From the NCBI GenBank assembly GCA_958295495.1, contig OY282352.1:2976001-3040000 (forward strand): a stretch of 64,000 bases of DNA, in the 5' to 3' direction. The notes under the pieces were generated by a model. That model was given only the letters and a program-made list of their open reading frames with translations, did no database searches and was not told the DNA's origin. The translations under genes were made by a program, and so were the position numbers. The stretch comes from an uncultured Latescibacterota bacterium. Lineage in GTDB: Bacteria > Latescibacterota > UBA2968 > UBA8231. Shown here one piece after another: positions 26,928 through 35,492 of the stretch; the stretch's first letter is position 1, and each line of letters begins with the position of its first letter.

Positions 26928-27755
26928 CTAGGCGATGTTTTCGCGCTTCTTGACGATGTCTTTGTACTCGTAGTACGGGGCCAATTCGAGTAGGTCAATC
27001 GTCTCGGGGTCGAGCCGCTGGCGGATAGCCTCGGGAAAGGGGCGGCGCTGGCCGGTGAGCATGTGCTGGACGTTGTAGCGCAGAATCAAGAAGCGGCGGT
27101 CGCGGTCGCGGGGCTTCCAAGTAAGTGCGCCGTGCATGAGGTGCTCGGGCATGATGACCACGTCGCCGGCGCGGGCGCAGACATTGTGTACGCCCGGGGG
27201 CACGGTGTCGGCGACATAAGCCGCGTCGCCATCTGGGTAAAACATTCCTTGGGGCCGGTCGAAGTGGGCTTTGTGCGAGCCGGGCAAGACGATGAGGCCG
27301 CCATCGCCGGGCGAGACATCGCTCAAGTAAAAGAAGAAAATAAAGTCCGTGCAGCGGACCTGGCCGTCTTCGACGTAATAGCGCCGCACATCGGGCCGTT
27401 TAGAAGGCTGCCACCCGGCGTGCAGGCGGTGGAAGCGGTGGCCGTGGCGGTTGTAGCCGAGGGTGCCGCCGTTGAAGCGCGGCCGGCGGTCGGTGAGTTC
27501 CATGAGGATCGGCCAGGTCGCTGGATGCCGGGTGAGCACTTCGAGGCTCTTGTCAAAAGCAAAGCCGTGCTGATAGCCGGTGAGGTCGCGGCGCGCGAGG
27601 TCCGCGCCGAATTCGGGCGGCCACTCTGCGGGCGGCATCTGGATGTAGCGGTCGGCCGCGGCTTGGGCGGGCGCGAGCTCCTCTGGGCTGAGTACGGCGC
27701 GCAAGTGGAGGTAGCCGGTCAAATCGAAGAAGTAGCGTTGGTCGGGCGTCATCAT
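26928..27755 (-). CDS. Phytanoyl-CoA dioxygenase (PhyH)-like protein with HxG in place of HxD
   Basis: About 275 residues from ATG 27755; an adjacent ATG at 27752 is equally possible. The N-terminus MTPDQRYFFDLTGYLHLRAVL and the later SPGDGGLIVLPGSHKAHF are typical of PhyH proteins. The distal iron-binding histidine is in EHLMHGAL, and the 2-oxoglutarate Arg probably in FLILRYN. The first iron motif, usually HxD/E, appears as LHAGW, so the carboxylate ligand is replaced by Gly. Related environmental sequences often have this variant, and halogenases use HxA/HxG. Substrate unknown. It lies between the DUF6785 and Uma2/amidohydrolase genes on the same strand. Confidence 0.75.
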   Translation of the reverse strand: MMTPDQRYFFDLTGYLHLRAVLSPEELAPAQAAADRYIQMPPAEWPPEFGADLARRDLTGYQHGFAFDKSLEVLTRHPATWPILMELTDRRPRFNGGTLGYNRHGHRFHRLHAGWQPSKRPDVRRYYVEDGQVRCTDFIFFFYLSDVSPGDGGLIVLPGSHKAHFDRPQGMFYPDGDAAYVADTVPPGVHNVCARAGDVVIMPEHLMHGALTWKPRDRDRRFLILRYNVQHMLTGQRRPFPEAIRQRLDPETIDLLELAPYYEYKDIVKKRENIA

Positions 27756-27816
27756 GGGTTGGGCCTTTGTTTGGATGGCTAAGATAGCAGTTTCAAGGGC
27801 ACCCTTCAAGCGCATC

Positions 27817-29775
27817 TCACTGGAATACAATCCCGCCCAGATGGTTGTTTTGCATGCCGGTTATATAGTCGATGAGCACCCAAGTCCCGGCCACTACGGC
27901 CTCGCCCAGAATCAGCCCCAAAAAGAAGGGTTTGAGGCGGTTCAACAGCGTCAGCCCACCGTATTTGAGCACCGTGCTCTTGAGGAGCCAAGCGACAAAC
28001 ACGCTGAACCACATCGAGCCAAAGACGCAGCTAATCGGAAATCCGAGCGAGTGGATAGGCCACCACAGGAACCGGTGTTGGGCCGCCATCAACCCGCCCA
28101 TGATCGCCGCGCCAGTGCCTATGTGCAGCCAGGTACTCGGCCGCGGCGCGAATGGATTGAGGATGCTCTTTTCCATGAACCGATAGGGATATTGCGCGAC
28201 GTTATCAAAATAAAATCGCGACAAATTAATGGCCCCGTACTGATAGCCTAAGTAGAGGGTTAAGGCGACGACGCAGCTCAGCGTCAGGACGATCACCGCA
28301 ACGGTGGCCCCGAAGAGGCGGCGGCGATGAGGTAGGCTGATTTCGGTGACGAGTTTCAGGCCATTGGCGCAGGCGCTCATCAGCAAGATCAAGGTATCCA
28401 CGCTCCAAGCATAGCTCAGGGCCATGCCGGCCATGCCCTTAGTGCCCAACGCGGTGCCCCCGACATTGGCGACGACGAAGTCCGGCCCGTTGGTCGGCGG
28501 AAACATCGACGCGACCCCACCCTGCGCGACGACGCGGGCAATGGTCATAAACCCGACAAATGCGCCGAACAGCAGCAGGGGAACAAAGGGCAGTGGAATG
28601 CCGGATTGCCACAGCCAGACGCCCATCACTAGGAAGCTGGCCACGGCCCCCCACACGGCCACGCCATAGGAGGTGATTTCATCGGCGTCTTCTACTTCTG
28701 GCGCACGGCCCAAGGCCTTGCGCAGCACGTTTCCTATATGGTGCCGACCCACCCACAGGGACCCCGCGACCAAGACGATCATGCCGCCCATGGCTTGGTG
28801 AATGATGATCGGGTCGGTGTACTGACTGTACGCGCCCATGGTCTCGTCCTTGCCCCCCCAAGCCAGCATCCCCAACAACCCGCGCTGCACCACGTTCACG
28901 ATGTAAAAAAAGACCAAGCCCAAGGCGATGTTCTGCGGTACGAAATAGGAGAATCCCACCATCGACAGGTTTAGATGCAAACCCAGCGACACCGCGCCGC
29001 GGAATATCGACAAGCCACCGAGCGAGATGCTGACGTCGGGAACAACCACGAAGTAGTTGTGCAGAGCGTTGATCGAACCTAGGACAAACGGGACGGCAAA
29101 CCCCAGCCACATCAACCCGCTGCGGAATAGGGGTTTGATGGCTCGCCCGCGCCCGTCGTCGGCGATCATAGCCAACGGGAGCTGGACCATGGGATAGGCC
29201 AAACGCTCGTGCTCTACCCACTGCCGGCGCACAATCACCATCAGGCACACCATCGCCAGAAAGAGGGCTAGGCCGAACGCGGCCCAGTACAACAGGGGGG
29301 CCGCCCAGATTGCCCACGGCACGACCCCGGTCGGGTCGCCTTCGTAAAAGCCCCATATAGCGTCGCGGCTTTGGGGCACCGGCCAATCAGGCATATAGGG
29401 CTGGACGATCTCGGCCCAACCGTTTTCCGGCGTGGCGTAGTAGTAGGCCCCAGTGATGACCGGCAGGAGTTGCGCGGGCAGGCCACGGCTCGACAAGGTG
29501 TTGGCCAGCAGGATCAGGAAGAAGGCCACGGCCAATTCGCCGCGCTGTAAGGGCAGGCGCGGATGCAGCAGCCTTAAAAGCGGATTTAAGAGGACGACTA
29601 GCACAAAAAAGAGAAAGATCGCCGCCGGGGTCAGGTTCCACACGGCCAGCCCAGAGCCTTTGACGATCATATCGTTGTAGGTCGAGCCGAGGCCGATGCA
29701 AAGGGCACCGAACAGCCCGACGATCAGTGCCTTGGGCGTGCATCCCTTGGTCGTCGGTGGCGAACGCTTTAGCAA
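27817..29775 (-). CDS. DUF6785/DUF6784 multi-spanning membrane protein
   Basis: About 652 residues. TTG at 29775 is chosen because AAGGA lies eight bases upstream and the first membrane segment (KALIVGLFGALCIGLG) follows. A longer upstream reading would run into the divergent oxidoreductase promoter. Roughly a dozen hydrophobic segments are visible. The mid-protein PTNGPDFVVANVGGTALGT and the C-terminal HRFLWWPIHSLGF/WFSVFVAWLLKSTVLKYGG segments define the family. Function unknown; the topology resembles a transporter. It is the first gene of the minus-strand run with PhyH, Uma2 and amidohydrolases, so it might import or export their substrate (inference). Confidence 0.75.
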   Translation of the reverse strand: MLKRSPPTTKGCTPKALIVGLFGALCIGLGSTYNDMIVKGSGLAVWNLTPAAIFLFFVLVVLLNPLLRLLHPRLPLQRGELAVAFFLILLANTLSSRGLPAQLLPVITGAYYYATPENGWAEIVQPYMPDWPVPQSRDAIWGFYEGDPTGVVPWAIWAAPLLYWAAFGLALFLAMVCLMVIVRRQWVEHERLAYPMVQLPLAMIADDGRGRAIKPLFRSGLMWLGFAVPFVLGSINALHNYFVVVPDVSISLGGLSIFRGAVSLGLHLNLSMVGFSYFVPQNIALGLVFFYIVNVVQRGLLGMLAWGGKDETMGAYSQYTDPIIIHQAMGGMIVLVAGSLWVGRHHIGNVLRKALGRAPEVEDADEITSYGVAVWGAVASFLVMGVWLWQSGIPLPFVPLLLFGAFVGFMTIARVVAQGGVASMFPPTNGPDFVVANVGGTALGTKGMAGMALSYAWSVDTLILLMSACANGLKLVTEISLPHRRRLFGATVAVIVLTLSCVVALTLYLGYQYGAINLSRFYFDNVAQYPYRFMEKSILNPFAPRPSTWLHIGTGAAIMGGLMAAQHRFLWWPIHSLGFPISCVFGSMWFSVFVAWLLKSTVLKYGGLTLLNRLKPFFLGLILGEAVVAGTWVLIDYITGMQNNHLGGIVFQ

Positions 29776-29859
29776 AATGTTCCTTCCGCGTTTTGCCTTC
29801 CCCTTGACAATGCTCGTAGCCGCGTACGACTTTCCGCATACACAAGAGGAGACCCTATT

Positions 29860-31116
29860 ATGGAAAAAGTACCGCTTTGCGTCGTCGGCTGCGGCGGCAT
29901 GGGCCATCGTCACATCTTGGCCTACAAGGTGTTGGAAGAAAGCGGCATTGGCAATGTCGAATTGATGGCCGTCTGCGATGTGCGCCGGGAGAACGCCGAG
30001 TTTGCCGCCCGCGAAGTGCAGCGGCTGTTCGGGCGCGAGCCGCTGATCTTTACGGATATGGACTCGATGCTCAAGCGCGATGATATCTTGGCCATCGATG
30101 TGGTTACTGACGGCTCAACGCACCACCAAGTGGCCGTGCCGGCCCTCTTGGCTGGCAAGCACGCGCTAGTGGAAAAGCCCCTCGGCATTACCATGCGCGC
30201 CTGCCAGGCCATGATCGACGCGGCCCACACCGGCGGCGTGGTGCTGGCCACAGCCGAAAACTACCGCCGCGACCCGCCCAACCGCTTGGCGCGGGCCGTC
30301 GTCGAGTCCGGCTTGCTCGGAGACCCCTTTTTGATGATACAGGCATCGGCCGGTGGCAGCGACAGCATAACCATTACGCCTTGGCGTCATCTCAAGGAAA
30401 AGGGGGCCATTGGCTTGGACATGGGCGTCCACTACGGCGACATCATCCAATACTACATGGGGGACTACGCGCACGTCTTCGGCGGTGGCTTCATCGTCGA
30501 GCCGGTGCGGCGCAGGCCAAAAGGCTACGACGATCACCCCCTCGAATCCTACCGCGAGCGGGCCAAGACCTATCCCGATACGGTAGAGGCTACGGGCGAG
30601 GATTCAGTGGTCGCGCTATACAGGATGCGGTCTGGTGCGCTGGCCCAGCTCGTGCTGGTGGCGGGCCGCGGCGGTCGGGGATGGGAGCGCAGCGTTCATG
30701 GCCGCTGGGGGGCGCTTTATGCCCCCGGCGACCGCAATGGCCGGCCCGCGATGCTGCGCTTGGAAGGCAAGGAGCTAAGAGGCCGCGAAATCCTCTCGCT
30801 CTTGCCGGACTTTCACCTCGACGAGATCACCGGGCGCCTCTTCGGTGCCGACGGCGTAGAATACGATCCTTCCGCAGCATCTTTCTATGAAATCGACTCC
30901 CGGCACTTAGCCATTGAGTACTACGACTTTGCCCAAGCCATACTCTCCGGCGGCCAACCCGAAGTGGATGGTTTCGGCGGGATGCAGGCCGTGGCGGCGA
31001 TTGTGGGGGCCTATGAGTCGGCCTGCGCCGGGCGTTCGCTGTCCATAGAAGAGATTATGAGCGGAGCCGTGCGGGCCTATCAGCAGGACATTGACGACGC
31101 GCTCGGATTGGGATAG
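29860..31116 (+). CDS. Gfo/Idh/MocA-family NAD(P)-dependent oxidoreductase
   Basis: The 418-residue protein starts after GAGGAG. The N-terminal Rossmann motif VVGCGGMGHRH (residues 8-18) binds NAD(P). EKPLG at 105-109 contains the catalytic Lys106 of the family. The C-terminal alpha/beta domain has LDMGVHYGDIIQYYMG, containing the usual His. Such enzymes oxidise sugars, inositols or sugar derivatives. It is divergent from the DUF6785 gene, with 84 bases between them that probably carry both promoters. Confidence 0.88.
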   Translation: MEKVPLCVVGCGGMGHRHILAYKVLEESGIGNVELMAVCDVRRENAEFAAREVQRLFGREPLIFTDMDSMLKRDDILAIDVVTDGSTHHQVAVPALLAGKHALVEKPLGITMRACQAMIDAAHTGGVVLATAENYRRDPPNRLARAVVESGLLGDPFLMIQASAGGSDSITITPWRHLKEKGAIGLDMGVHYGDIIQYYMGDYAHVFGGGFIVEPVRRRPKGYDDHPLESYRERAKTYPDTVEATGEDSVVALYRMRSGALAQLVLVAGRGGRGWERSVHGRWGALYAPGDRNGRPAMLRLEGKELRGREILSLLPDFHLDEITGRLFGADGVEYDPSAASFYEIDSRHLAIEYYDFAQAILSGGQPEVDGFGGMQAVAAIVGAYESACAGRSLSIEEIMSGAVRAYQQDIDDALGLG

Positions 31117-31184
31117 GAAAGGAGTGAGCAAAGAGAGCGTTGTCCTGCAAACGCGCCCCGTCTCCGTCTCACTCCTCATTCCTC

Positions 31185-32207
31185 TCATACAGTCTGTACC
31201 ATGACCCAAAACGGCTGCTTGCCCACTTCGCAATCGGCGATGGGCTGTAGTGCGCCGCTGTTGGCATCGACTTGGTAACAGGTCATGCGGTCGGCCGCTT
31301 CGCCGGCGCAGTACAGGTACGTGCCGGTCGGGTCGATGTTGAACGAGCGCGGGCTGGCCGGCACTGGGTAGTGCCCAAACGGGCTGAGTGCGCCCTCGGC
31401 GTCGATGTTATAGCCGACGATGCTGTCGTGGCCGCGATTGGATGCGTAGCACCACTGGCCGTTGGGATGGACTTCGACGTGGGCGGTGTGCCCGCCCTCG
31501 GCGTAGTCTGCGGGCAGGGTCGAAATGTCTTGGAAAATGGAGAGGGTGCCGCGCTCGGAATCGAAGCGGTGGGCAGTTACTGTGTTGCCCTGCTCGTTGA
31601 CGATGTACGCGACGTCGCCGAGGGGGCGGAAGCATAAGTGCCGGGGGCCAGGCTCGCCGGCCGGCGGGGCCAACACGGGCGGATCGTTGGGTGAGAGCTG
31701 GCCGGTGCTGGCGTCAAAGCGAAACTGGCTGGTCTTGTTGTTGGGGCAGACGTGGGGCACAAAGACAAAGTGCTCGTCCGCGCTCAGCAGGATGGCGTGT
31801 GCCTTGGGGCCGGTGTCGATGCGCTGGACGAGGTCGCCGATGGCCCCGTCGTCGTCTAAGCGGTGTACTGTGACGCCGCCACTGGTGTAGTAAGCGGTGA
31901 GGAGAAAGCGGCCGGCGCGGTCGGTAATCAGGTGGGCTGGGGTGTCGAGGCCGGTATCCACCTTGTTGAGCAGGGTCAAGGCCCCGGATGCGGCGTCGAG
32001 GTGGAAGCTGGCGAGGGTCGTGGATTCGACGTGGGCGTCGTAGAGCACCGGGCGCGACGGGTGCAAAAAGAGCGCGCCCGACGGGCCGTGCGCCGGGCTG
32101 GTAGCACGCAGCTCCAATGCGCCCGATTGGGCGTCGAGGTCGTAGAGTTTGATGGCTTGGTCGCCGGTGAGCGAGACGAAGACGACGGGTCGTTTTTGCG
32201 CGGTCAT
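31185..32207 (-). CDS. Lactonase-type seven-bladed beta-propeller protein (6-phosphogluconolactonase-like)
   Basis: ATG at 32207 is preceded by AAAGGAG; the frame continues upstream without a start signal. The 340-residue product has repeated blades of the YVTN/lactonase type, each with LSADEHFVFVPHV- or HPNGQWCYASNRGHDSI-like strands, plus QPFWVMV at the C-terminus. Homologs include cytosolic 6-phosphogluconolactonase of the propeller type. No signal peptide is seen, so a cytoplasmic role in sugar-lactone hydrolysis is plausible. Confidence 0.8.
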   Translation of the reverse strand: MTAQKRPVVFVSLTGDQAIKLYDLDAQSGALELRATSPAHGPSGALFLHPSRPVLYDAHVESTTLASFHLDAASGALTLLNKVDTGLDTPAHLITDRAGRFLLTAYYTSGGVTVHRLDDDGAIGDLVQRIDTGPKAHAILLSADEHFVFVPHVCPNNKTSQFRFDASTGQLSPNDPPVLAPPAGEPGPRHLCFRPLGDVAYIVNEQGNTVTAHRFDSERGTLSIFQDISTLPADYAEGGHTAHVEVHPNGQWCYASNRGHDSIVGYNIDAEGALSPFGHYPVPASPRSFNIDPTGTYLYCAGEAADRMTCYQVDANSGALQPIADCEVGKQPFWVMVQTV

Positions 32208-32268
32208 TGCGGTTTGCTCCTTTGAGGTTTTGCGCGAATAAGATAGCGGATTACTGCGGTGGGGGCCA

Positions 32269-32655
32269 TCAGACCGCTTGGATGGGGCCGGGATAGCAGG
32301 CCACCTTGTCGTCCGTGGTAAGCAGCGTAACGTTTTCGACTTGTGCTTGCGCGATGAGTATGCGGTCGAAAGGGTCCTTGTGAAGCGGTGGCAAACGACC
32401 GACAGCGAGTGCGTGTTCGGAGCGAACCGCAAGTTCGCTGTAGCCGCTTTGTAGCAGACCGTCCCGCAACGGCCGCGGTTCAACGCGAAAGTCGCTTCTG
32501 CCAAGCGCGTTCTTGATGACGACCTCCCAAATGCTTGCGGTGCTGAACATCAGCTCCATGGCGGGGTCGCCGAGAAGGTCTTGGGATTCTGCTGACAACC
32601 GTCCGGGATCGCCCGCCGCCCACAGTAATAAATGGGTATCCAACAATAAAGTCAT
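32269..32655 (-). CDS. VapC-like PIN-domain toxin
   Basis: A 128-residue PIN domain with all acidic positions: Asp6 (LLLDTHLLLW), Glu44 (ASIWEVVIK), Asp97 (KDPFDRILIAQA) and Asp115/116 (LLTTDDKV). These coordinate Mg2+ for ribonuclease activity. It belongs to the LLLDTHxxLW subgroup normally paired with short Phd/VapB-type antitoxins. Here its ATG overlaps by four bases the stop of a 307-residue protein whose C-terminus looks antitoxin-like. Confidence 0.85.
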   Translation of the reverse strand: MTLLLDTHLLLWAAGDPGRLSAESQDLLGDPAMELMFSTASIWEVVIKNALGRSDFRVEPRPLRDGLLQSGYSELAVRSEHALAVGRLPPLHKDPFDRILIAQAQVENVTLLTTDDKVACYPGPIQAV

Positions 32656-33575
32656 GCGTTTCCCCCGAACATTTTTTCTATCTCCGGCCCGCCCATGCTG
32701 TCGAAGTCGTCGGGGACTTCGATCTGTCCGGCCATAAAACCCAACCGACGAGACGCCGCCGTTTTATCGGAAAGTTCAAAGCCAAACTCACGCCGCAGCC
32801 TGTCATACACCGCCTGCGCCTCGAAACCCCCCTTTGCAATGGCCTCCTGTAGCTGCTGCAAGTCCGCCCCACTGTAAAGAAGATCCACTGTATTGGCAAT
32901 AAAATCCTCGACACAGGGGTCGTTGGCGTCCTGCTGCACAGCCCACCGCCAAAACTTTGCCATACGCTCATCGTCGGGATGGCCGTAATCTTCCGGCTGC
33001 AACCCCGCAACCGCCCAAGGCTTGCCCAAACGAAGATCGGGATTTATGGAATCCTGATAAGTCCATATTCGCAATCCCGCCATGAGGGCCGCACAAACAA
33101 ACGCTCCATTGGACGTATATCGGTCCCCCCCTGCTGGCCTCCCACTTTGCTCGCGACGCCCATCCATTGTACGCAAATACGACTCGACAGCGTGCTTGAG
33201 GCCATAACTCGAACGTTTCGGGGGGGCCGGTCCATTGAAGCGACGCGTCCAGCCACACCCCTTCAACCGATAACTAAGAGATACCCGTCCCTCTACAAAG
33301 TACTCCAGCGTGTTGCGAATACCCCCCTCATACTGCCCGCCCGCGCGTAATTCATCCCGCGCCTTATCCAAATCATCGGGAATACACACCCTCTCCCTCT
33401 GCCCCGAGTATTGCCCATCCTCCGAGAGAATGCGACAGTGGCGATACACCGTTCCCAAGCCATGGGAATTGAGCAAGGGATAGTCTGCCAAAACGCGCTC
33501 GCGCTCCGAATTAAAAAATTTTGGGTCCGACAACAACCTAGTCGCCCTTGACCACAAATGCTGGCTCTTGGTCAT
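32652..33575 (-). CDS. Large protein with antitoxin-like C-terminus, upstream partner of the PIN toxin
   Basis: 307 residues, ATG after AAGGGA. The first ~270 residues match no family I recognise: an N-terminal ERERVLADYPLLN region, a middle SNGAFVCAALMAGLRIW and LGKPWAVAGLQPEDYG, and a helical part near 215-265. The last 30 residues (RRLGFMAGQIEVPDDFDSM) resemble the C-terminal toxin-binding tail of Phd/VapB antitoxins, which typically reads LGxxxGxxxxPDDFD. The position directly before vapC, with ATGA overlap, is the usual antitoxin place. It is several times longer than known VapB proteins. A palindrome lies 24 bases upstream. Confidence 0.55.
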   Translation of the reverse strand: MTKSQHLWSRATRLLSDPKFFNSERERVLADYPLLNSHGLGTVYRHCRILSEDGQYSGQRERVCIPDDLDKARDELRAGGQYEGGIRNTLEYFVEGRVSLSYRLKGCGWTRRFNGPAPPKRSSYGLKHAVESYLRTMDGRREQSGRPAGGDRYTSNGAFVCAALMAGLRIWTYQDSINPDLRLGKPWAVAGLQPEDYGHPDDERMAKFWRWAVQQDANDPCVEDFIANTVDLLYSGADLQQLQEAIAKGGFEAQAVYDRLRREFGFELSDKTAASRRLGFMAGQIEVPDDFDSMGGPEIEKMFGGNA

Positions 33576-33598
33576 ACAAAATCCCTTATGCTTAATAA

Positions 33599-33616
33599 TA
33601 AACCGCTAACGGTTTA
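33599..33616. promoter_or_regulatory. Palindromic operator candidate upstream of the putative antitoxin/PIN operon
   Basis: A perfect inverted repeat TAAACCG-CTAA-CGGTTTA, 24 bases before the start of the 307-residue gene. It lies where autoregulating antitoxins usually bind. An AT-rich stretch flanks it. Confidence 0.5.
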
Positions 33617-33746
33617 GATGAAAATGTAATTTCTTCTTCAACGGTCAAGGGTTTTTACTTTTGCCCAGCCCTATTTCAAGTTGATCAGGGCGCGACAAGG
33701 AGCTATACTACCCTGCACCCATCAATCCCCCCAGCCTGTATCCCCC

Positions 33747-34943
33747 ATGTCCTCTCCCCACCGCCAGACGACGATCATCGTGCTCTTGAGTGCGTTGACC
33801 GTCCTCGCCAGCATGGGGATCCGCCAGTCGTTTGGCCTCTTTCTACAGCCGATTAGCGACAGCTTAGGTTCGGGGCGCGAAGTGTTTAGCTTGGCCATGG
33901 CCCTGCAAAACTTGATCTTCGGCCTGCCCCTGTTCGGGATGATCGCCGACCGCTATGGGGCGCGGTGGGTCGTGTTAGGGGGTGCGCTGCTCTACGCGGC
34001 CGGGTGCCTGCTGGTGCCGGCTAGCAGGGGCCCGCTTGGCTTGTATCTGACGCTGGGCCTCATCATTGGGCTGGGGCTTGGCAGCACGACCTATGTGATC
34101 GTGCTGGGTGCTGTCGCCAGCGTCGTCCATCCGGCAAACCGCAGCACGGCGTTTGGCATTGTCACCGCGGCCGGTTCGTTTGGAACCTTCGCCTTAGTGC
34201 CCGGGGTGCAGTGGGTGATTGTCCACGCAGGTTGGCAGGCGTCCTTTGTGGTCAGCGCGGGCCTAATCGGCTGGGTGGTGCTGTTGGCCTTTGGCTTTCC
34301 GCGCCGACCCAGCGAACACGCGGCCCGGCCGCACGGCGAGGGCACGCTGCTGCAAGCACTGGTCAGGGCGCGGGGCCATTCGGGCTATTGGCTACTCAAC
34401 GCGGGGTTTTTCGTCTGCGGTTTCCACGTCGCCTTTATCGCCACGCACCTGCCTTCGTTCCTCACCGACAACGGCCTGTCGCGCATGACCGGGGCCACGG
34501 CCTTGTCGCTGATTGGCCTGTGCAACATCTTCGGCTCGTCTTTGTTCGGTTGGCTGGGCGACCGCTACCGCAAGAAATACCTGTTGAGTGCGCTCTACTG
34601 CAGCCGCGCCGTGGTCATCGGCTTGTTTCTCTTCGTCCCCCTGACCAGCTTTTCCGCCTTGCTCTTCGGCGGCCTAATCGGCTTCTTGTGGCTGGCCACC
34701 GTGCCGTTGACCAGCGGGACCGTGGCGCAGATATTCGGGGCGCGCTACTTGTCAACGCTGTACGGCATTGTCTTTTTCAGCCATCAGGCCGGCAGCTTCC
34801 TAGGAGTCTGGCTGGCCGGCCGGCTCTACGACGCGACCGGGTCGTACGATCCCGTCTGGTGGTTGGCGATTGCCCTCGGCGTGGCGGCTGCGCTGCTCCA
34901 CTTGCCGATTGCCGACCGGCCGGTTCAATCCTCAAACGCATAG
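33747..34943 (+). CDS. Major facilitator superfamily transporter
   Basis: 398 residues from ATG 33747; upstream in-frame starts have no signal. Twelve hydrophobic segments are apparent. The 2-3 loop has GMIADRYGARWVVLGG, the MFS signature, and the corresponding second-half loop is GWLGDRYRKKYLL. The N-terminus SMGIRQSFGLFLQPI resembles the oxalate/formate-antiporter and monocarboxylate-like groups, so an organic-acid substrate is likely. A DUF6817-type gene follows after nine bases. Confidence 0.85.
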   Translation: MSSPHRQTTIIVLLSALTVLASMGIRQSFGLFLQPISDSLGSGREVFSLAMALQNLIFGLPLFGMIADRYGARWVVLGGALLYAAGCLLVPASRGPLGLYLTLGLIIGLGLGSTTYVIVLGAVASVVHPANRSTAFGIVTAAGSFGTFALVPGVQWVIVHAGWQASFVVSAGLIGWVVLLAFGFPRRPSEHAARPHGEGTLLQALVRARGHSGYWLLNAGFFVCGFHVAFIATHLPSFLTDNGLSRMTGATALSLIGLCNIFGSSLFGWLGDRYRKKYLLSALYCSRAVVIGLFLFVPLTSFSALLFGGLIGFLWLATVPLTSGTVAQIFGARYLSTLYGIVFFSHQAGSFLGVWLAGRLYDATGSYDPVWWLAIALGVAAALLHLPIADRPVQSSNA

Positions 34944-34952
34944 GACGACGCT

Positions 34953-35492
34953 ATGGCTGCTAGTTTTAAGGAACTCACTAACTTTTTCAGGGAAATTGGT
35001 GCTGCCGACGTGGGGCATACCAACAAGACCTACTTGGCCCACTGCATCGGCGTGCATGGCGACATGAAGAAGTGGGGAGGCGACGATGTGATGTGCCGCG
35101 CCGCGCTCTTTCACTCCATATACGGCACCGAGATTTTCCAAGATTTTGCCCTGCCTGTTGAGCGCCGCACTCAAGTGCGGGCACTCATCGGCGAGCGCGC
35201 CGAATACTTGGCATACGTCAATTGCGCCATGGTGCGCGACACCTTCGACGCCGCTGTGGAGCAGCACGGTGCTCCCTACGTGCTCCAAGACCGCCTGACC
35301 GACGAGCCCATCGAGATGACCGAGCGAGACTTTAACGATCTAGTGCGGATCCACCTGTGCGACTGGCTGGAGCAGGTGGCGCGGTGGGGCCAATGGGACT
35401 ATCGCCGCGCCGCATTCGAGCGCATGGCGCAGCGCTTGGGCGGCATCGCCGAGGAGCGGTTCGCCGAGGTTTTCGCTGGCTTCCTCAAATAG
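34953..35492 (+). CDS. DUF6817-type (HD-like) protein
   Basis: A 179-residue soluble protein with an HD-domain-like pattern: KTYLAHCIGVHGDMKKWG, then CRAALFHSIYGTEIF. Histidines and acidic residues are spaced as in this family, which I recall as DUF6817. It lies nine bases behind the MFS gene, suggesting a small operon. The gene end overlaps by eight bases with the convergent glycosidase-like gene. Biochemical role unknown. Confidence 0.65.
   Translation: MAASFKELTNFFREIGAADVGHTNKTYLAHCIGVHGDMKKWGGDDVMCRAALFHSIYGTEIFQDFALPVERRTQVRALIGERAEYLAYVNCAMVRDTFDAAVEQHGAPYVLQDRLTDEPIEMTERDFNDLVRIHLCDWLEQVARWGQWDYRRAAFERMAQRLGGIAEERFAEVFAGFLK

Noticed and set aside
31115..31180. Terminator after the 29860-31116 oxidoreductase
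   Set aside because: GGAGTGAG and CTCACTCC can pair, but over a ~40-base loop and without a T tract, so it was not called.
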